Shown here: in pieces, positions 45,559-57,400 of the stretch
How positions within the stretch are numbered: the stretch's first letter is position 1
Layout of the letters: each line of letters begins with the position of its first letter
Notes under the pieces: model-generated
What the model was told of the DNA's origin: nothing
The model's input: the letters and a program-made list of their open reading frames with translations, nothing else
Database searches by the model: none
Origin: Trichoderma breve
Lineage: Eukaryota; Ascomycota; Sordariomycetes; Hypocreales; Hypocreaceae
Assembly: GCF_028502605.1 (NCBI RefSeq)
Contig: NC_079237.1
Location: forward strand, 992,001 to 1,056,000
DNA length: 64,000 nucleotides
Reading direction: 5' to 3'
Made by a program: the position numbers and the translations under genes

Positions 45559-45981
45559 CCCATTCAGTCTTGAATGGGCTCCGTGTATAGGAGAGGAAAT
45601 TCATTCGGTCTTGAATGGGCTCTGTGTATAGGAGGGAAAATCCCGATTCATCTTCCATGGGCTCCCTTTGCGGGAGATAGCCAGGTTGATGATGGCTTGG
45701 GCGGGCCTGGTCTTCCATGGGCTCCTGTTATAGGAGATAGCCAGGTTGGGGTTCGCTGGCAAGAAAATCCCGTTCGATCTTCCATGGGCTCCGTGTATAG
45801 GAGATAGCCAGGGTTTCGGCGGGTCCCGATGGTTTTCGGGACTCTAGTCTCATCTTCCATGGGCTCCTCTTGTAGGAGATAGCCAGGTTGGGGTTCGCTG
45901 GCAAGGGTTGTCGATCTTCCATGGGCTCCGTGTATAGGAGATTGCCAGGTGGTCGACGGATTCCCGATGGATTTCGGGATG
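45559..45981. repeat. hairpin array 2: seven repeat units with variable spacers
   Basis: Units start at about 45569, 45610, 45651, 45711, 45778, 45853 and 45915. The core runs from TCTTCCATGGGCTCC through a short variable loop to AGGAGATAGCCAGG (first two units diverged and shorter). Each core holds a small hairpin: CTCCC/GGGAG (45662-45676), CTCCT/AGGAG (45722-45736 and 45864-45878), CTCC/GGAG in the others. Spacers of about 25-40 bases vary but alternate in two types: units 4 and 6 share TTGGGGTTCGCTGGCAAG; units 5 and 7 share TCCCGA/TCGGGA hairpins (45824-45841 and 45962-45979). A perfect CCCATTCA/TGAATGGG stem lies at 45559-45578. Not coding: unit spacing is not a multiple of three. Confidence 0.85.
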
Positions 45982-46029
45982 TTTTTTTTTTTTTCATTGC
46001 TTTCTCGGTTTGCTGAGGAGGCGAAGAAG
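45982..46029 (-). repeat. oligo(T) plus 35-nt tag, copy 2 (inverted relative to copy 1)
   Basis: 13 T (45982-45994), then the tag 45995-46029, read CATTGCTTTCTCGG... on the plus strand. It equals the reverse complement of 18957-18991 except one base. An ATG follows immediately at 46030 and opens a 44-codon frame (MSFYFTVREACYSIVSTQ...) with no recognised family. Confidence 0.85.
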
Positions 46030-46160
46030 ATGTCTTTCTATTTCACCGTCAGGGAAGCTTGTTATTCAATAGTCAGTACGCAAAGGCTGTTGCCATTCGG
46101 TTCGTCACGATATCGCTGCTTCCCGTACAGTCGAATAGCGGAGACCACATCCGCACTAAC

Positions 46161-46760
46161 ATAGACAACAGCATGGCCAACAATATAGGCATTGAATAGC
46201 AATTGACGGAGAATTCACGATTATAATATGTACGGTCATCACATACGCCGGGGAATAGTCTAAGGGATTACTACAAAATAAGATTCGGAGAATGATGGAG
46301 ATATGTACGGAGTAGATATGGGGTACAGTAAGCAAACGTTGAACGAACAGGAAGCATGTGCCGCCACAGAGATGATGACATGAGCGCTCATATATCAAAG
46401 ATATCTACCGGGCATCTCACATTTTCGTCAAGGTTCTCGCCTCTCTGGCGGCAAATATTAAAATATTATGCAGGTGTTCCGAGGCATCCCTGAGAGTTAA
46501 TAAGCTTCCCCGCAAAGCTCGATCCCGTGAAGCAATCCCGAGTCAATGCTTCCAGGGCCTGGAATTGCCAGGGCTCGGTCCAACTTATGTAAGCTGCCGG
46601 TTGCCTCGGCTCAACCCCACAAACCCCGGCCGGCGACCATCCATAAAGCTCGTGGATCCCCAGATTGTCTGCAAGGGGCGACTTGATTGCTGCAAAGTGA
46701 TACCGTCTTTACGTCGAATTGTTTCTTACGTCTTGCGGATACAGTACATCACATCACACC
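46161..46760 (+). promoter_or_regulatory. thiolase upstream region with two CCTCGG boxes
   Basis: CCTCGG at 46614-46619 and its reverse complement CCGAGG at 46479-46484, about 145 and 280 bases before the thiolase ATG. CCTCGG is the known core bound by the fatty-acid-responsive FarA/FarB regulators in Aspergillus, and beta-oxidation genes are their targets. The sites are seen; regulation is inferred. Confidence 0.5.
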
Positions 46761-48143
46761 ATGGCTGTCGAACGAATTGGCTCCATCATCAAGCACCTGG
46801 CCCCCGGGTCATCGCTGAACAACATGTAAGGAACCGGCTCTGGCGCGCTTGGGGATTATTTCACATGCTGACACACTATTCGTCTTGTAGCCAGTCCAAG
46901 AACCCCGACGACATCGTCATCACCTATGCCGCTCGAACACCGCTCACCAAGGCTGGCAAGGGTGGCCTCAAGGACACCAGTCTAGAGTACATGGTTTATG
47001 CTCTGCTGGAGAAGGTTCGCGAGAGGAGCGGTGTTGACCCTGCTCTCGTTGAGGACATCTGCCTCGGCAACGTATGTCATGTCCTGGATTGGTGAGATCT
47101 AGCCATATATCGAATTATAGTCCGCTAACAATTGTCTCTCGCAGGTGACCGATGCCCAAGCCGCCTACAAGGTCCGAACTGCTGCCCTCGCTGCCGGCTA
47201 CCCCAACACCGCCGGTGCCAGCTCCGTCAACCGCTTCTGCTCCTCCGGTCTCAAGGCCATTGCCGACATTGCCCACTCCATCTCCAATGATTCCATCGCT
47301 GTGGGCATTGCCATGGGCGCCGAGAGCATGTCTCACGGCCGCCCTACCGAGGAATTTGACGAGGCCGTGTTGAAGAAGAGCCAGGAGGCCGACGACGCCG
47401 TTCAGCCCATGGGCTGGACGAGCGAGAACGTCAGCAAGGACTTTGGCATTGACCGAGTTACCATGGACAAGTACGCTGCGGAGAGCTTCCAGCGAGCCGA
47501 GAAGGCCCAGAAGGCCGGCCATTTCGACGACGAGATTGTCCCCATCACCACACAGGTCAAGGACAAGAACGGCGAGCTGAAGCAGGTGACGCTGACCCAG
47601 GACGACGGCATCCGCGCCGGCACCACCGCTGAGGGCCTGGCCAAGATTCGGGCTGCTTTCCCTCAGTGGGGACCTACCACTACCGGTGGTAACGCCTCCC
47701 AGGTTACCGACGGTGCTGCCGCCGTTGTCCTGATGAAGCGATCAACCGCCATCAAGCTGGGTCTGCCCATCATGGCCAAGTACGTTGGCTCCACTGTCGC
47801 CGGTGTTGCTCCCCGCATCATGGGCATCGGCCCCAGCGTCGCCATCCCCAAGCTTCTCTCCATCTACAACATCAACCTCAACGACATTGACGTCGTCGAG
47901 GTCAACGAGGCCTTTGCCTCCATGGCCGTCTACTGCCGCGACAAGCTCAGCCTGGACTGGTCCAAGATGAACCCCAAGGGAGGCGCCATCGCCCTGGGCC
48001 ACCCTCTGGGAGCCACGGGTGCCCGACAGGTCGTGACTGGCCTGAGCGAGCTGCGGAGGACCAAGAAGAAGCTGTTGCTGACGAGCATGTGCATTGGTAC
48101 CGGCCAGGGCATGGCTGGTCTGTTTGTCAACGAACAGGTGTAA
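46761..48143 (+). CDS. peroxisomal 3-ketoacyl-CoA thiolase
   Basis: Last step of fatty-acid beta-oxidation: thiolytic cleavage of 3-ketoacyl-CoA to acetyl-CoA and a shortened acyl-CoA. Exons 46761-46825, 46891-47071, 47145-48143: 1245 nt, 414 aa. Residues 5-13 (RIGSIIKHL) fit the PTS2 signal (R, L/V/I, five residues, H/Q, L/A), so import into peroxisomes by Pex7 is expected. Active residues: Cys in NRFCSSGLKAI, His in GHPLGATGARQ, and the second Cys in MCIGTGQGMAGLF. NEAFASMAVYCRD is also typical. Codon use is strongly C-ended, suggesting high expression. The PTS2 separates it from cytosolic acetoacetyl-CoA thiolases and from mitochondrial ones. Confidence 0.94.
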
Positions 48144-49456
48144 AAAAATACCATTGGGATGGATGAGATATGGATCATTGATAATAGGGTCATGTATAGC
48201 TAGCTGCCTACTAGATGTCTCTTTTTTTTGTGTGTACTATGAAATACTAGCGGATCTTTTTTTTTTTCTTCAATGTCTGAGCAGCTCGAAGATTTCTCGT
48301 CTTTTGTTTTCCAATTGATTTTTCGAGAATCGCGATGTGTGACTTGAGCGCGGATCTCGGCAATGCAGTGTCTCGGCTGTTATGCTGATGGAATGTGGCT
48401 GGAATTGGACCTGGTGCTACCCTACAAAAGATGTACAACAATGCGCTGAATGCGTGAGGTATGTAAGCAGGATGAAATTGACGCGCTGTTCTGATATCGC
48501 TCCTTTTCCTTTTGGTTCTTCTCTTTGTATCCGTAATCTTTAATAATTACTGGGTGTCGCCTTATATGTGGGCAATGGTGTAAACATCTCTTTCCAATAA
48601 TGAACTACATACAGATTTACCTATCTCTTATCTTATCAATCATCTCTGAACTGCCCAGTGGCGCTCTGACACCTCGGCATTTTGACCCTTTGGCAGTTTG
48701 ATAGGTACCTTACTTTGACACTTGACACATTTGACAATGGGCCTCATATCCATAAAGCGATCAGCACATTGAAACCCTGTCCAAAAACAACATCACGCTC
48801 ACCGAGACCGGCAGCAAACAATGCAGCCCGTCCCGCGACCACCTGCTCGCAGTGTCAGGTGCGCATCCTGTTAGTCAATCGCCGGCCTCTCATTGGTGTC
48901 TACCGGCCCTGGGCGGTCTGGCCCTGCACGTTCAGGCGCTGCCTCACCGCATTCGCCCCCCCAAACTTCCAGTGGAGCGGTGCTCTGTGGAGAAGGGTCT
49001 TCAGCGCTGTGTCGCACTGTTGTGCCCGCCCTATCCCCGCTGATGTCACCCGCGGCTTCGGCTTGGGAAACCGTCCATTCTGCCTGTATTGCATTGCAAT
49101 TTTTTCGGTCGCCAAGACTCCATTCCATTGTACACAACTGCAATCCTCCTCCTCTTCTCTCCCCCAGACACTCTTTGGAAGCAACCGGCTGTCGGCGGCT
49201 GGGAAAAAGAAACGGGAGAGCTGCACCGCCTTGCTTGGCTTCAGCTTTTATGGAATCCTTGGGCGACGACTCGATCTTCCGCTAGTTAACTGTTTCGAAG
49301 CGGTGGATTTGGAGCGTTGGCCCTCGACTTGGACAGGTCGCCTCAAACATCACAACAAGCTCTCCAAAGCCCACAGCATTAACAGAGAACCATCTATAAA
49401 CCGAGATCCCGAATGCACGATACGATCCCGAGCTCTACGACCCCGATTGTGTAAAA
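48144..49456. other. intergenic, no gene called
   Basis: About 1.3 kb. A plus-strand frame of 290 codons (48682-49554) spans the SulP promoter but has Pro/Ser/Cys-biased composition, lacks family features and overlaps the transporter start. I treat it as chance. Confidence 0.45.
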
Positions 49457-51962
49457 ATGTCGGGACCTCCGCCGCCGCTGAACCGCGCGGACTCGTCGAA
49501 AGACCACCGCCCTTTGCAACCAAGCACTCTTCGACAAAGCCATACTCCTCCTAGCCGTCCAGGGAGCGGCGATAGCCAGAGCAGCGATGTGTATCCGTCT
49601 ATCACGGCTATTGGCGACTCGTTTGCCAGCGAATCGACGCCCTTGATACTGGACGACCAGTCAGGGCCCCGCAGCCACGGCACCTTCGACCCTCAATCTT
49701 CTTCGCCCCCCAATGGCCTCTTTGGCGGAAGTACCGACGACGAGAGCGAATCGCAGGATCATGGGTCAAACGGTGGCTTCTTTTCGTCGCTCTCGGGGAA
49801 TGATGACTGGAAAAGGTGGCTCTCAAGGAGGATGCGAACGACTAAGATGGGTCACAGCAGTGAGCTTGCTGAGCAAGCTGGTTTTCGGGATACCCCCTTC
49901 ATGTGAGCTTGTTTCTTACCGGCGTGTTGCTATTATTGTCGAGACATAGTGACAGCCTAGACTGACTCGGCGGACAGGTATCTGGCATACTACATCCCGT
50001 GTCTGAATTGGATCCAACAGTACAAGTGGTCATACCTCCAGGGTGACTTCATTGCAGCCGTCACCATGGCCTCGTTTTACCTCCCGATGGCACTCTCGCT
50101 TGCGTCTAATCTGGCACACGTTCCGCCCATCTTCGGTCTCTATGGCTTCATCTTCAATCCCTTCGTATATGCGTTACTCGGATCCTCTCCGCAAATGGTT
50201 ATCGGCCCTGAGGCAGCTGGATCTCTTCTCGTGGGCACCGTGGTGAAATCGAGGGTCGATTCTGGAGGTGGAGATTCAGAGGACAACGACATTCTGCATG
50301 CCCAAATTTGCGGCGTGGTTGGCGGTATGGCTGGCGCCATGGTCCTGATTGCGGGGCTGGCAAGATTGGGTTTCTTGGACAGCGTTTTGAGCAGACCCTT
50401 CTTGAGAGGCTTTATTTCAGCCATCGGATTTGTTATTGCAGTGGACCAGCTGATCCCCGAACTCGGCCTTGCTGCCCTTGCGGAAGAGGAGGGCGTAAAT
50501 CACGGAAGCAGTGTCGACAAAATCGGATTCATTGTCAAAAACGTTGGCGAGACCCACAAGCTGACCTTTGCTGTTGCGGGTGTCAGCTTTGTGATTATTA
50601 TGATATTCCGGTAAGTTGGAGAGAAGCAATTTTGGCGGACTGACAGGGCCAATTAATAGCTAACGCTTTCATTCTTTGTAGCGAACTAAAGCGTCGTTTG
50701 GAGAAGAGGTTTCCTGGAGTTGCCTTTTTCCCTGATCGATTCCTCGTTGTCGTCGTTTCGGCTGTCTTGTGCTGGCACCTTGACTGGGAAGATAAAGGAG
50801 TTGAGGTTCTGGGATCTGTTAAGGCTGCCTCTGGAGGCATCTTTGAATTCCGATGGCCTTTCCAGCTCGCCCATATGCAGCACATTCGCTCGGCCATGTC
50901 AACGTCTTTCCTCATTGCACTCCTCGGCTTTTTTGAGTCGTCGGTTGCGGCCAAGAGTCTGGGTGGTAGCTCGATCCCTGGCATCGAACTCAGTGCGAAC
51001 CGAGAAATGATTGCCCTAGGAACCGCCAATCTCGTCGGCTCCATGTTCATGGCACTGCCTGCATTTGGCGGCTATGGACGAAGCAAGGTGAACAAGACGA
51101 CTGGTGCAAAGACTCCGATGAGCTCCGTGTTTCTCAGTCTGATATCAGTGCTGTCCGTCTTGTTTCTGTTGCCGTATTTCTATTTCTTGCCGGTAAGCAA
51201 ACAGTATCATGACCCCGATATACCTTTCATTACAGTAGGCTGACCAAACGCGCCTCGCAGAAACCCGTTCTTTCGTCAATGATTTCCGTCGTTGCATGGT
51301 CGCTGATAGAAGAGGCTCCTCACGATATTTCATTTTTCCTTAAGATTCGTGGCTGGACTGAGCTGGGTCTCATGGCGGCCATCTTCCTCTCCACCATCTT
51401 TTACTCCCTGACCCTTGGTATGGCTCTGGGCGTAGGAATCTCCCTGCTCCTGGTTATCAAGCACAGCACTCGTCCCCGCATCCAGATCCTGGGTCGTGTT
51501 CCCGGCACCAACCGATACGAGAACCCGGAATCCCTCGACTCTAGAATCGAGTTTATCGAGGGGTGTCTCATAGTCAAGATTCCAGAGCCTCTGACTTTTG
51601 CCAACACCGGCGAGCTCAAAGCACGTCTTCGGCGGTTGGAGTTTTATGGCACATCGCGAGCGCACCCCGCCCTACCGCGCATTCGCAGCCACGATTCAAA
51701 CCGCAACATCATCTTCGACATCCATGGCGTGACATCCATGGATGGATCTGGCACGCAAGTGCTTGAGGAGATCGTGCGGGAGTACCGCGAGAGGGGCGTA
51801 CGGGTCTTTTTCGCCCGCGCACCGCATCACCGGGATCACCCTGTGTGGCAACTCATGGACAAGAGCGGTATCGTCGACTTGTGCGGCGAGAGGCACTTTG
51901 TTAATGACGTCGACGCTGCACTGCGACTGACTGAATATGAAGACAGCGTGATGACGCAGTGA
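49457..51962 (+). CDS. SLC26/SulP-family anion transporter with STAS domain (YGR125W/Vsb1-like)
   Basis: Exons 49457-49902, 49978-50610, 50682-51192, 51261-51962: 2292 nt, 763 aa. A hydrophilic N-terminus of about 150 residues (Ser/Pro/Asp-rich) precedes YLAYYIPCLNWIQQYKWSYLQGDFIA, then the SulP membrane core (MALSLASNLAHVPPIFGLYG, GSSPQMVIGPEAAGSLLVG, FLRGFISAIGFVIAVDQ, FFESSVAAKSL, NLVGSMFMALPAFGGYGRSKVN). The last 170 residues form a STAS domain (IIFDIHGVTSMDGSGTQVLEEIV). The long N-terminus and the IGPEAAGSLLVG version of the helix 3 motif look closer to yeast YGR125W (Vsb1, vacuolar) than to the plasma-membrane sulfate permeases. Vacuolar location is therefore inferred, and the substrate is not settled by sequence. 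Confidence 0.88.
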
Positions 51963-52477
51963 AGACGAAGACGAAGGCCATCGCAGGGTGGTTTGAATGA
52001 AGATTTTGGATGAAGCTACGAGGCTATGCATATCAGCGAATTCTCTGTTTCTTCCCCTTTTTTTTTTCTTTTCTTTTTTTTTTCTATTCTTTCTTTCGTT
52101 TTCTACTTTTTGCTTTTACACAGCGGTCATGCATGTATAAACCTAGACCTTGCAGCGTGAGAGGGATTATGTATTTGATACGGTAGCAGCTATTTTTAGA
52201 GATATCCAGGTGTTTGCTTATTACTTTTTCAGTCTAGGTATCTGTCGTAGCGGAATATTTCTACTTTTTTTATAGTGTCTACTTTCTTCATGTGTTTGTA
52301 ATGTCTGGTTAGCCTTCACGAGGGTCTATTACTAAATTCTACCTGATCGATCTGGTAAACTACTTCTGTCAGAGGAACATACCCTGTATGTGAAATGGAC
52401 TTGGCTGGCCACAGCCGTGAATAGCATACCTTTACTTTCCTTGTGACAAACCAGCTGCGTCAAATACCAAACTTCCC

Positions 52478-52555
52478 TTGTTTATATAGTATTATATTAA
52501 GACATATTTCTTGGCTTTGTTTTTATAGTATTATGTGAAGAAGTATTTCTCGGCT
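52478..52555. repeat. imperfect tandem duplication, 39-bp period
   Basis: Copies 52478-52516 and 52517-52555, 33 of 39 positions equal, both containing TATAGTATTAT and ending GGCT. Lies in the 3' flank of the SulP gene. Confidence 0.8.
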
Positions 52556-52833
52556 CTCGTCTTTCATATCAACGCGCAAAACAAGTACTTGTTATGTTCA
52601 ATAATAGGATTCGTTGTTCCATGAATCTATCATTAGACAAGAGCTAAGCTTGTCTTTCCTTTTACCAGTATGTACAGGATTTTATAAGTGGTATCAAGTG
52701 TGTTACTCTTCTGATGCTGACACTCTTTATTTACACTTACCAGATTACTTTACGATTTCGCTCTAGGTTGCTTGAACCATAGTATACTGATATAAATCCG
52801 TAAGTAGGCGACCGCAAGAGAGTTGTTGTTGAC

Positions 52834-53124
52834 ATGGCCGAAGTCGATTTGCTAATATGGCGTCGTATTGTACACTATCATCGAAGGTTTGACTACGATT
52901 ATACTCTTTCTGAGTTTCGGAAGACAGAAATAATTCAATTCGTTGCTCAAGATGAGCAAAGCCGTGTTTTTTTGACAAGATACTCAGAGGAGGCTGCGAT
53001 GTTAACGCACTTGAATGGATTGCTCTCCACGATATTTGATTCTACATGGAGATATCGTGTCAAAAATGCCAACAGGCTTGAAGTACCAATATCACAGGAT
53101 ACTCCAATACTCCAATCTAGATAA
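52834..53124 (+). CDS. small hypothetical protein (doubtful)
   Basis: ATG 52834 opens 96 codons: MAEVDLLIWRRIVHYHRRFD, a charged middle (QDEQSRVFLTRYSEEAAM) and a short polar end. Start context GACATGG is acceptable. No signal peptide, membrane segment or known motif. AT-rich codon use and lack of neighbours make it uncertain. Confidence 0.25.
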   Translation: MAEVDLLIWRRIVHYHRRFDYDYTLSEFRKTEIIQFVAQDEQSRVFLTRYSEEAAMLTHLNGLLSTIFDSTWRYRVKNANRLEVPISQDTPILQSR

Positions 53125-54440
53125 TTTCGGAAATCCGTAGAAACGCGGAGGATGCGATTTTTTTCGGGTTTTGCCCCGCATGGCGCCCGACACATGGAGA
53201 ACACCTGGAGGTTTGCCGAAAGCTCGTATCATCGATCTGTTGGGGGTCACAGGCAAGGGAATTTCGATTAAGTCGTGGCAAACGTGGTTATGAGTGATCA
53301 CGATCTCAATGAGTTGCGTCTCGTCAACACCCCATCTCAAAGGGTTATCGAATAGGCGACATTGGATGGATAAAAAAGTTAGAGTCACGCATGTTGCAAA
53401 GTAGTAACTGCTTTTGCCATGACAGAACGACGTGAGCCAGGTACGGGCCCCGTTGGGCCGGCTCACACGGGCATTTGACAAAGTCCGCGGCACCGCACCG
53501 TTGCAGTGATGCGAGAAAATTGGGTTGGATTCGGCGTGAATGGCAAGGACCTTTGTCCTCACAAGTCGGAATCGGACGGAGTATGTGTCATAATATCGGC
53601 GGAAGAGGAAATTTGGTTAGTGGACGTTGGTTGGTCCTCGATCATGGTTTTCTTTTGGAATGTAGGATCGAAGAGCAGCGGTTCAGTGAGCGCTTATACT
53701 CTCTTCGTCGTAGTATCAGCTCTGTTGGTCAATATTTGAGCGTCTGAAATAACAGCTCAATAGCATTTATTGTCACAATCGATAATAGATGTAGGTTTGC
53801 AGATAATGTCAGAAATTAGAAAGATGTAAATAAACTAAATGAACGTAGAGATGAGAAGAAGGGAAGTTGCTGAAAGGCAATACATCAACTAGATGATAAC
53901 TGCCACAGTACCACATTGGTTACAAGTACCTAATGTATTAAAGTAAGTTCTTGCTCTCCATCAGACAAGCACGTAATTGTTACTGAAGTCATTAGCACAT
54001 CTTATTTGTGTTGATATCTTCTTTGATTGCTGGAGATGATTACCCTTGCAGCAATCATGCAGATAAAAGGAGTCCCCATCAAGAGGGCCCCTTAAGTGGC
54101 AACCCTAAGCTTATTGTTTTCTAGTCTAAGACATTAGACTAGAGATGCTCTGTTGGGGAACATTTGAACAAGAGGACCTTTGTACCCACACCCCTAGTTT
54201 ACGAGTACAGTAGTAGGCAGAAGAGTAGCAGCGGTGACGGGGCAGGACGGAGTCTACGGAATACGCCAGTTTAAAAATACGCAGTGAAAAAGTAGCCTTA
54301 CTTTGTTTGAATAAGTTAAGGTTAGTTGATGTTGCTTTTCTTGTTGCTTTGGGATAGCTGGGTGGCCGGGGGGAATGAAGGGTGTGCGTCTCTGCATGAG
54401 GCATGTGAGAGCCAAGTGTGTGTTTTGACGGGGAGGCTGA

Positions 54441-54483
54441 TGCCAAGTCGGAAGCTGCCAAGTCGAAAGCTGCCAAGTCGGAG
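54441..54483. repeat. 15-bp tandem repeat, about 2.9 copies
   Basis: Unit TGCCAAGTCGGAAGC at 54441, 54456 (one change) and 54471 (partial). Short minisatellite. Confidence 0.85.
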
Positions 54484-57400
54484 GTTTTTTGAAAACTTCA
54501 TCAGGCTATTGAACGGTGAGTTCTGTTCAAGTCTACGTAGTTGGCTCACTTGAGATATGAATTCGTTCTGTGATAGGCCCCTTGTGCAGAGAAGGAACTG
54601 TACATGGTCTGTTGAATGATATGTGGAATCACAAGTCTTGAAAATCAGGCTCTCGGCTCGAACCAGATGAGAAAAAATCTCATCACATCATTTCCTCAGA
54701 CCGGGGTAGAAGGCAAGGGCGTGTTGGACAGATCCCGGAGGATAGCCATGTGTCCTGCGGAGGATTATCGATGTGGTAATGAGGTAGCATTAAGCCTCGG
54801 CAGGATAGCCGTATGGATTTTGCGGCTGATCCAGAGCAAGCATGAAGCCGACGGTTGGTTGTCTGATGCTGATCCAACGTGTAAGCTGCTGTAATGGTCA
54901 GATGAATATTGGACATGGAGACGGGCATTCCTCTCTAGTTGGAGCATTTCCACGAAAAGAAGCATGGATCAAGACCCTACGCCAACTTTGCCTACCCTCT
55001 TCGGTGGTATCTCTCCCGGCCTAGTATCCACAAACGCTGCTACAGGCCACATGGCATGCAAGCGCTATCTTACCTATGCACGCCCGATAACAAGGATTAC
55101 CCTAAATTGGGGGTCATGCTTGTCCCCTTCGAGGATTCCAAGGCATTGGCCCTGTCAAAGATGCCAATGAAGTGAGCGCTTTTATTGGTGATAACAGCCC
55201 ATCCAAGTAAGCCGACGTACTCCAAGTAAGAGAGGGTGTCTCATTGCCGCTAGTTGCTGCGAATTTCATATCCAGGGAATTCCAAATTGAGCTGCACTTC
55301 CGGGTGTTGATTACGGATCGTGACATGCTGAGGATGATTCTTGGCAAGACATTGCGACATCCCGTCGTAATCCTTCAGAGGCTACTTCGTACATGACAAG
55401 AGAGGGCTTGCAGTGAGGCAAAAGATAGCGTCGCGTTCTGTCCCGCTCTTCTCCACGAAATCTTGGGGTAACTGGAATTGAGTTTCAAGAGGCGAAGCGA
55501 AGCGAGTTGAACAAGTCTCGTTGGCCTTGACTCGAGGCGAAAAAGCCCACAGCCTCAGATGGGTAGGAGTTCTTGCTACGACTTAACAATGAGTTTGTGT
55601 CGCTGCGAAGTGGCACCCAAACGGAGCATCGGCATTAAGCGGGGAAATGAAGGTCACCAATGCCATCGCTCCATGAACTAGCGGCTTGCGGTAGTCGGTC
55701 GGGCTTTGCCAAGAACTGATACGATGGGCCGCGGACGTGGGTGTAGAGGTAGAGGAATGTACCCTTCATCGTCTCCGGCCGTAACCTGTCCTGCTCATTC
55801 GGATCCGGAACCTGTTTCCCTTGCCCGTAGAGGCTGTCGGCGGTGGCGAGTTGAGGCGGTGTTAGGCCATGGAACTGTTTTGGAATTTCTTCACTCGGTG
55901 GCGGAAGACGGATGAGACCGCAGACAAGCTAAAAAATTACGTGTATGGCTTTCCCGCCCGCGTACGAGTATTCGGGAGTCAGAAGTCTGTCTTCAAGGTT
56001 GATGTGGGCAAAAGTTTTCTTTACAGGATTCGTTTCAAGTCTCAGACAGCACGTCGCTTGCATTCCAGGACGCTGCGCAGTTTTGTTGGCTTTCATTTGA
56101 GAGCGCCTGATCCCGCCATTACGGAACATCTGCTCTTGGTAGGTGGTACTCAGATATACGAGATGTACGGAGTCGGTACGATCCATACGACCCCGTTATT
56201 TGCCCATGAGGCTGATCGTGAATGGCTGCGCTAAATAAGTAGCGGCCACCCCTGACCTAGGCCCCTGCCGGTCAGCAAGCAAATGTCCCCGGTCGCCGTC
56301 CGCGTTCTCAGCTAGGTATGTTAGATAAGACGGCCAAATGAAGAGTCTCATTGGACAGCTGCCATATTTTGGAGCGATTACCATAATATCCGGGGAAGTT
56401 GTGGGACAGTATGACAGGGGAGGCGTGCGACTAATCGGCTAAGGCGGGAATTTTTCTCCTGCTATTTGTCCGTAGGTCATTTTCCCCAAAGCCACAGAAA
56501 AAAGTACCGTAGGAAACGAAGGTAGCGCGTTTGGTCTCGCTGCTGGAGTTCCGCTGCTGGTATTCAGAGGGTTGCAGATTGTATGAATGGACAATCTCTA
56601 CTGCTTTATCGGACTGGGAGCGCTGTGAGCGGCCAGGATTTGAGATGGGTGTCACCTCTTCAGTCCGAAGGAATGGTTGTAGTAGTAGTCGATTTTTTCT
56701 CTTGACGTTTCATCCGATCACGGCAGATGGCAGTTGAAGGCATCGACAAGTCTCTTGGCAACGCCATCATCGCAGATTCCCGAGAAAGCAGACACAAGCA
56801 AGTTCATGGGTCTCATTTGCCCCCGCCACAGTCTACCAATGATAACCCTGTGTTCCTGGATTGGGTATCAGCGCCGCCTTTGCCTCCAGTCTAGTTCTGT
56901 TAGTTCCTCATGCGCCTAGCTGTTGGCAGAGAAGACTATCGCTAGTACGCTCAAGTCGGGGACCGAAAGCAGCGCTCTAACAATGCACGCTCGCGGAGGA
57001 TTTTACGAGTGGCGGCAGCACCTATTAACGCAAATGGAAATATAAGCCCGGAGCCAAGACGGGACGGGCGCCAAGCCGGCTCATAGACGATCGAGAGGCG
57101 CGATACGGTGCTTGCAGGAACTTCTGTTTCTATATTGGATGGGGTGCTTGCGCGGCAATATCGGTAGAAGTGGTGGTGACATCACTGGCTGCCTCCGTGC
57201 AGGTTTGAATCTGGTCGCTTGGCCACGGCTTTGTGATAGAGTTTTGTTGTTTGCAACCATATCACCAATAGTTTTGTTGATGGCTTTCGATCATCACCGA
57301 GTGTGGTTGTCGAGTTAATCTATCTCCATACCGCACCTGAGTTGAAATCTGTCACTGGAGGGCTTGCCACCAGAGCTCGTACGGGTCCGGGGAGATAAGT

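Noticed and set aside
45559..45981. True CRISPR array
   Set aside because: Eukaryotic host, repeats diverged, spacers related to each other and no cas genes; only the layout is similar.
45574..45997. Coding frames on both strands through hairpin array 2
   Set aside because: Unit spacings (41, 60, 67, 75, 62) are not multiples of three and the frames break between units.
48682..49554. 290-codon plus-strand frame before the SulP gene
   Set aside because: Overlaps the transporter start in another frame and has no recognisable domain.
55869..56234. 121-codon plus-strand frame with ATG
   Set aside because: No motif, biased codon use or neighbours; similar-length chance frames abound in this stretch.
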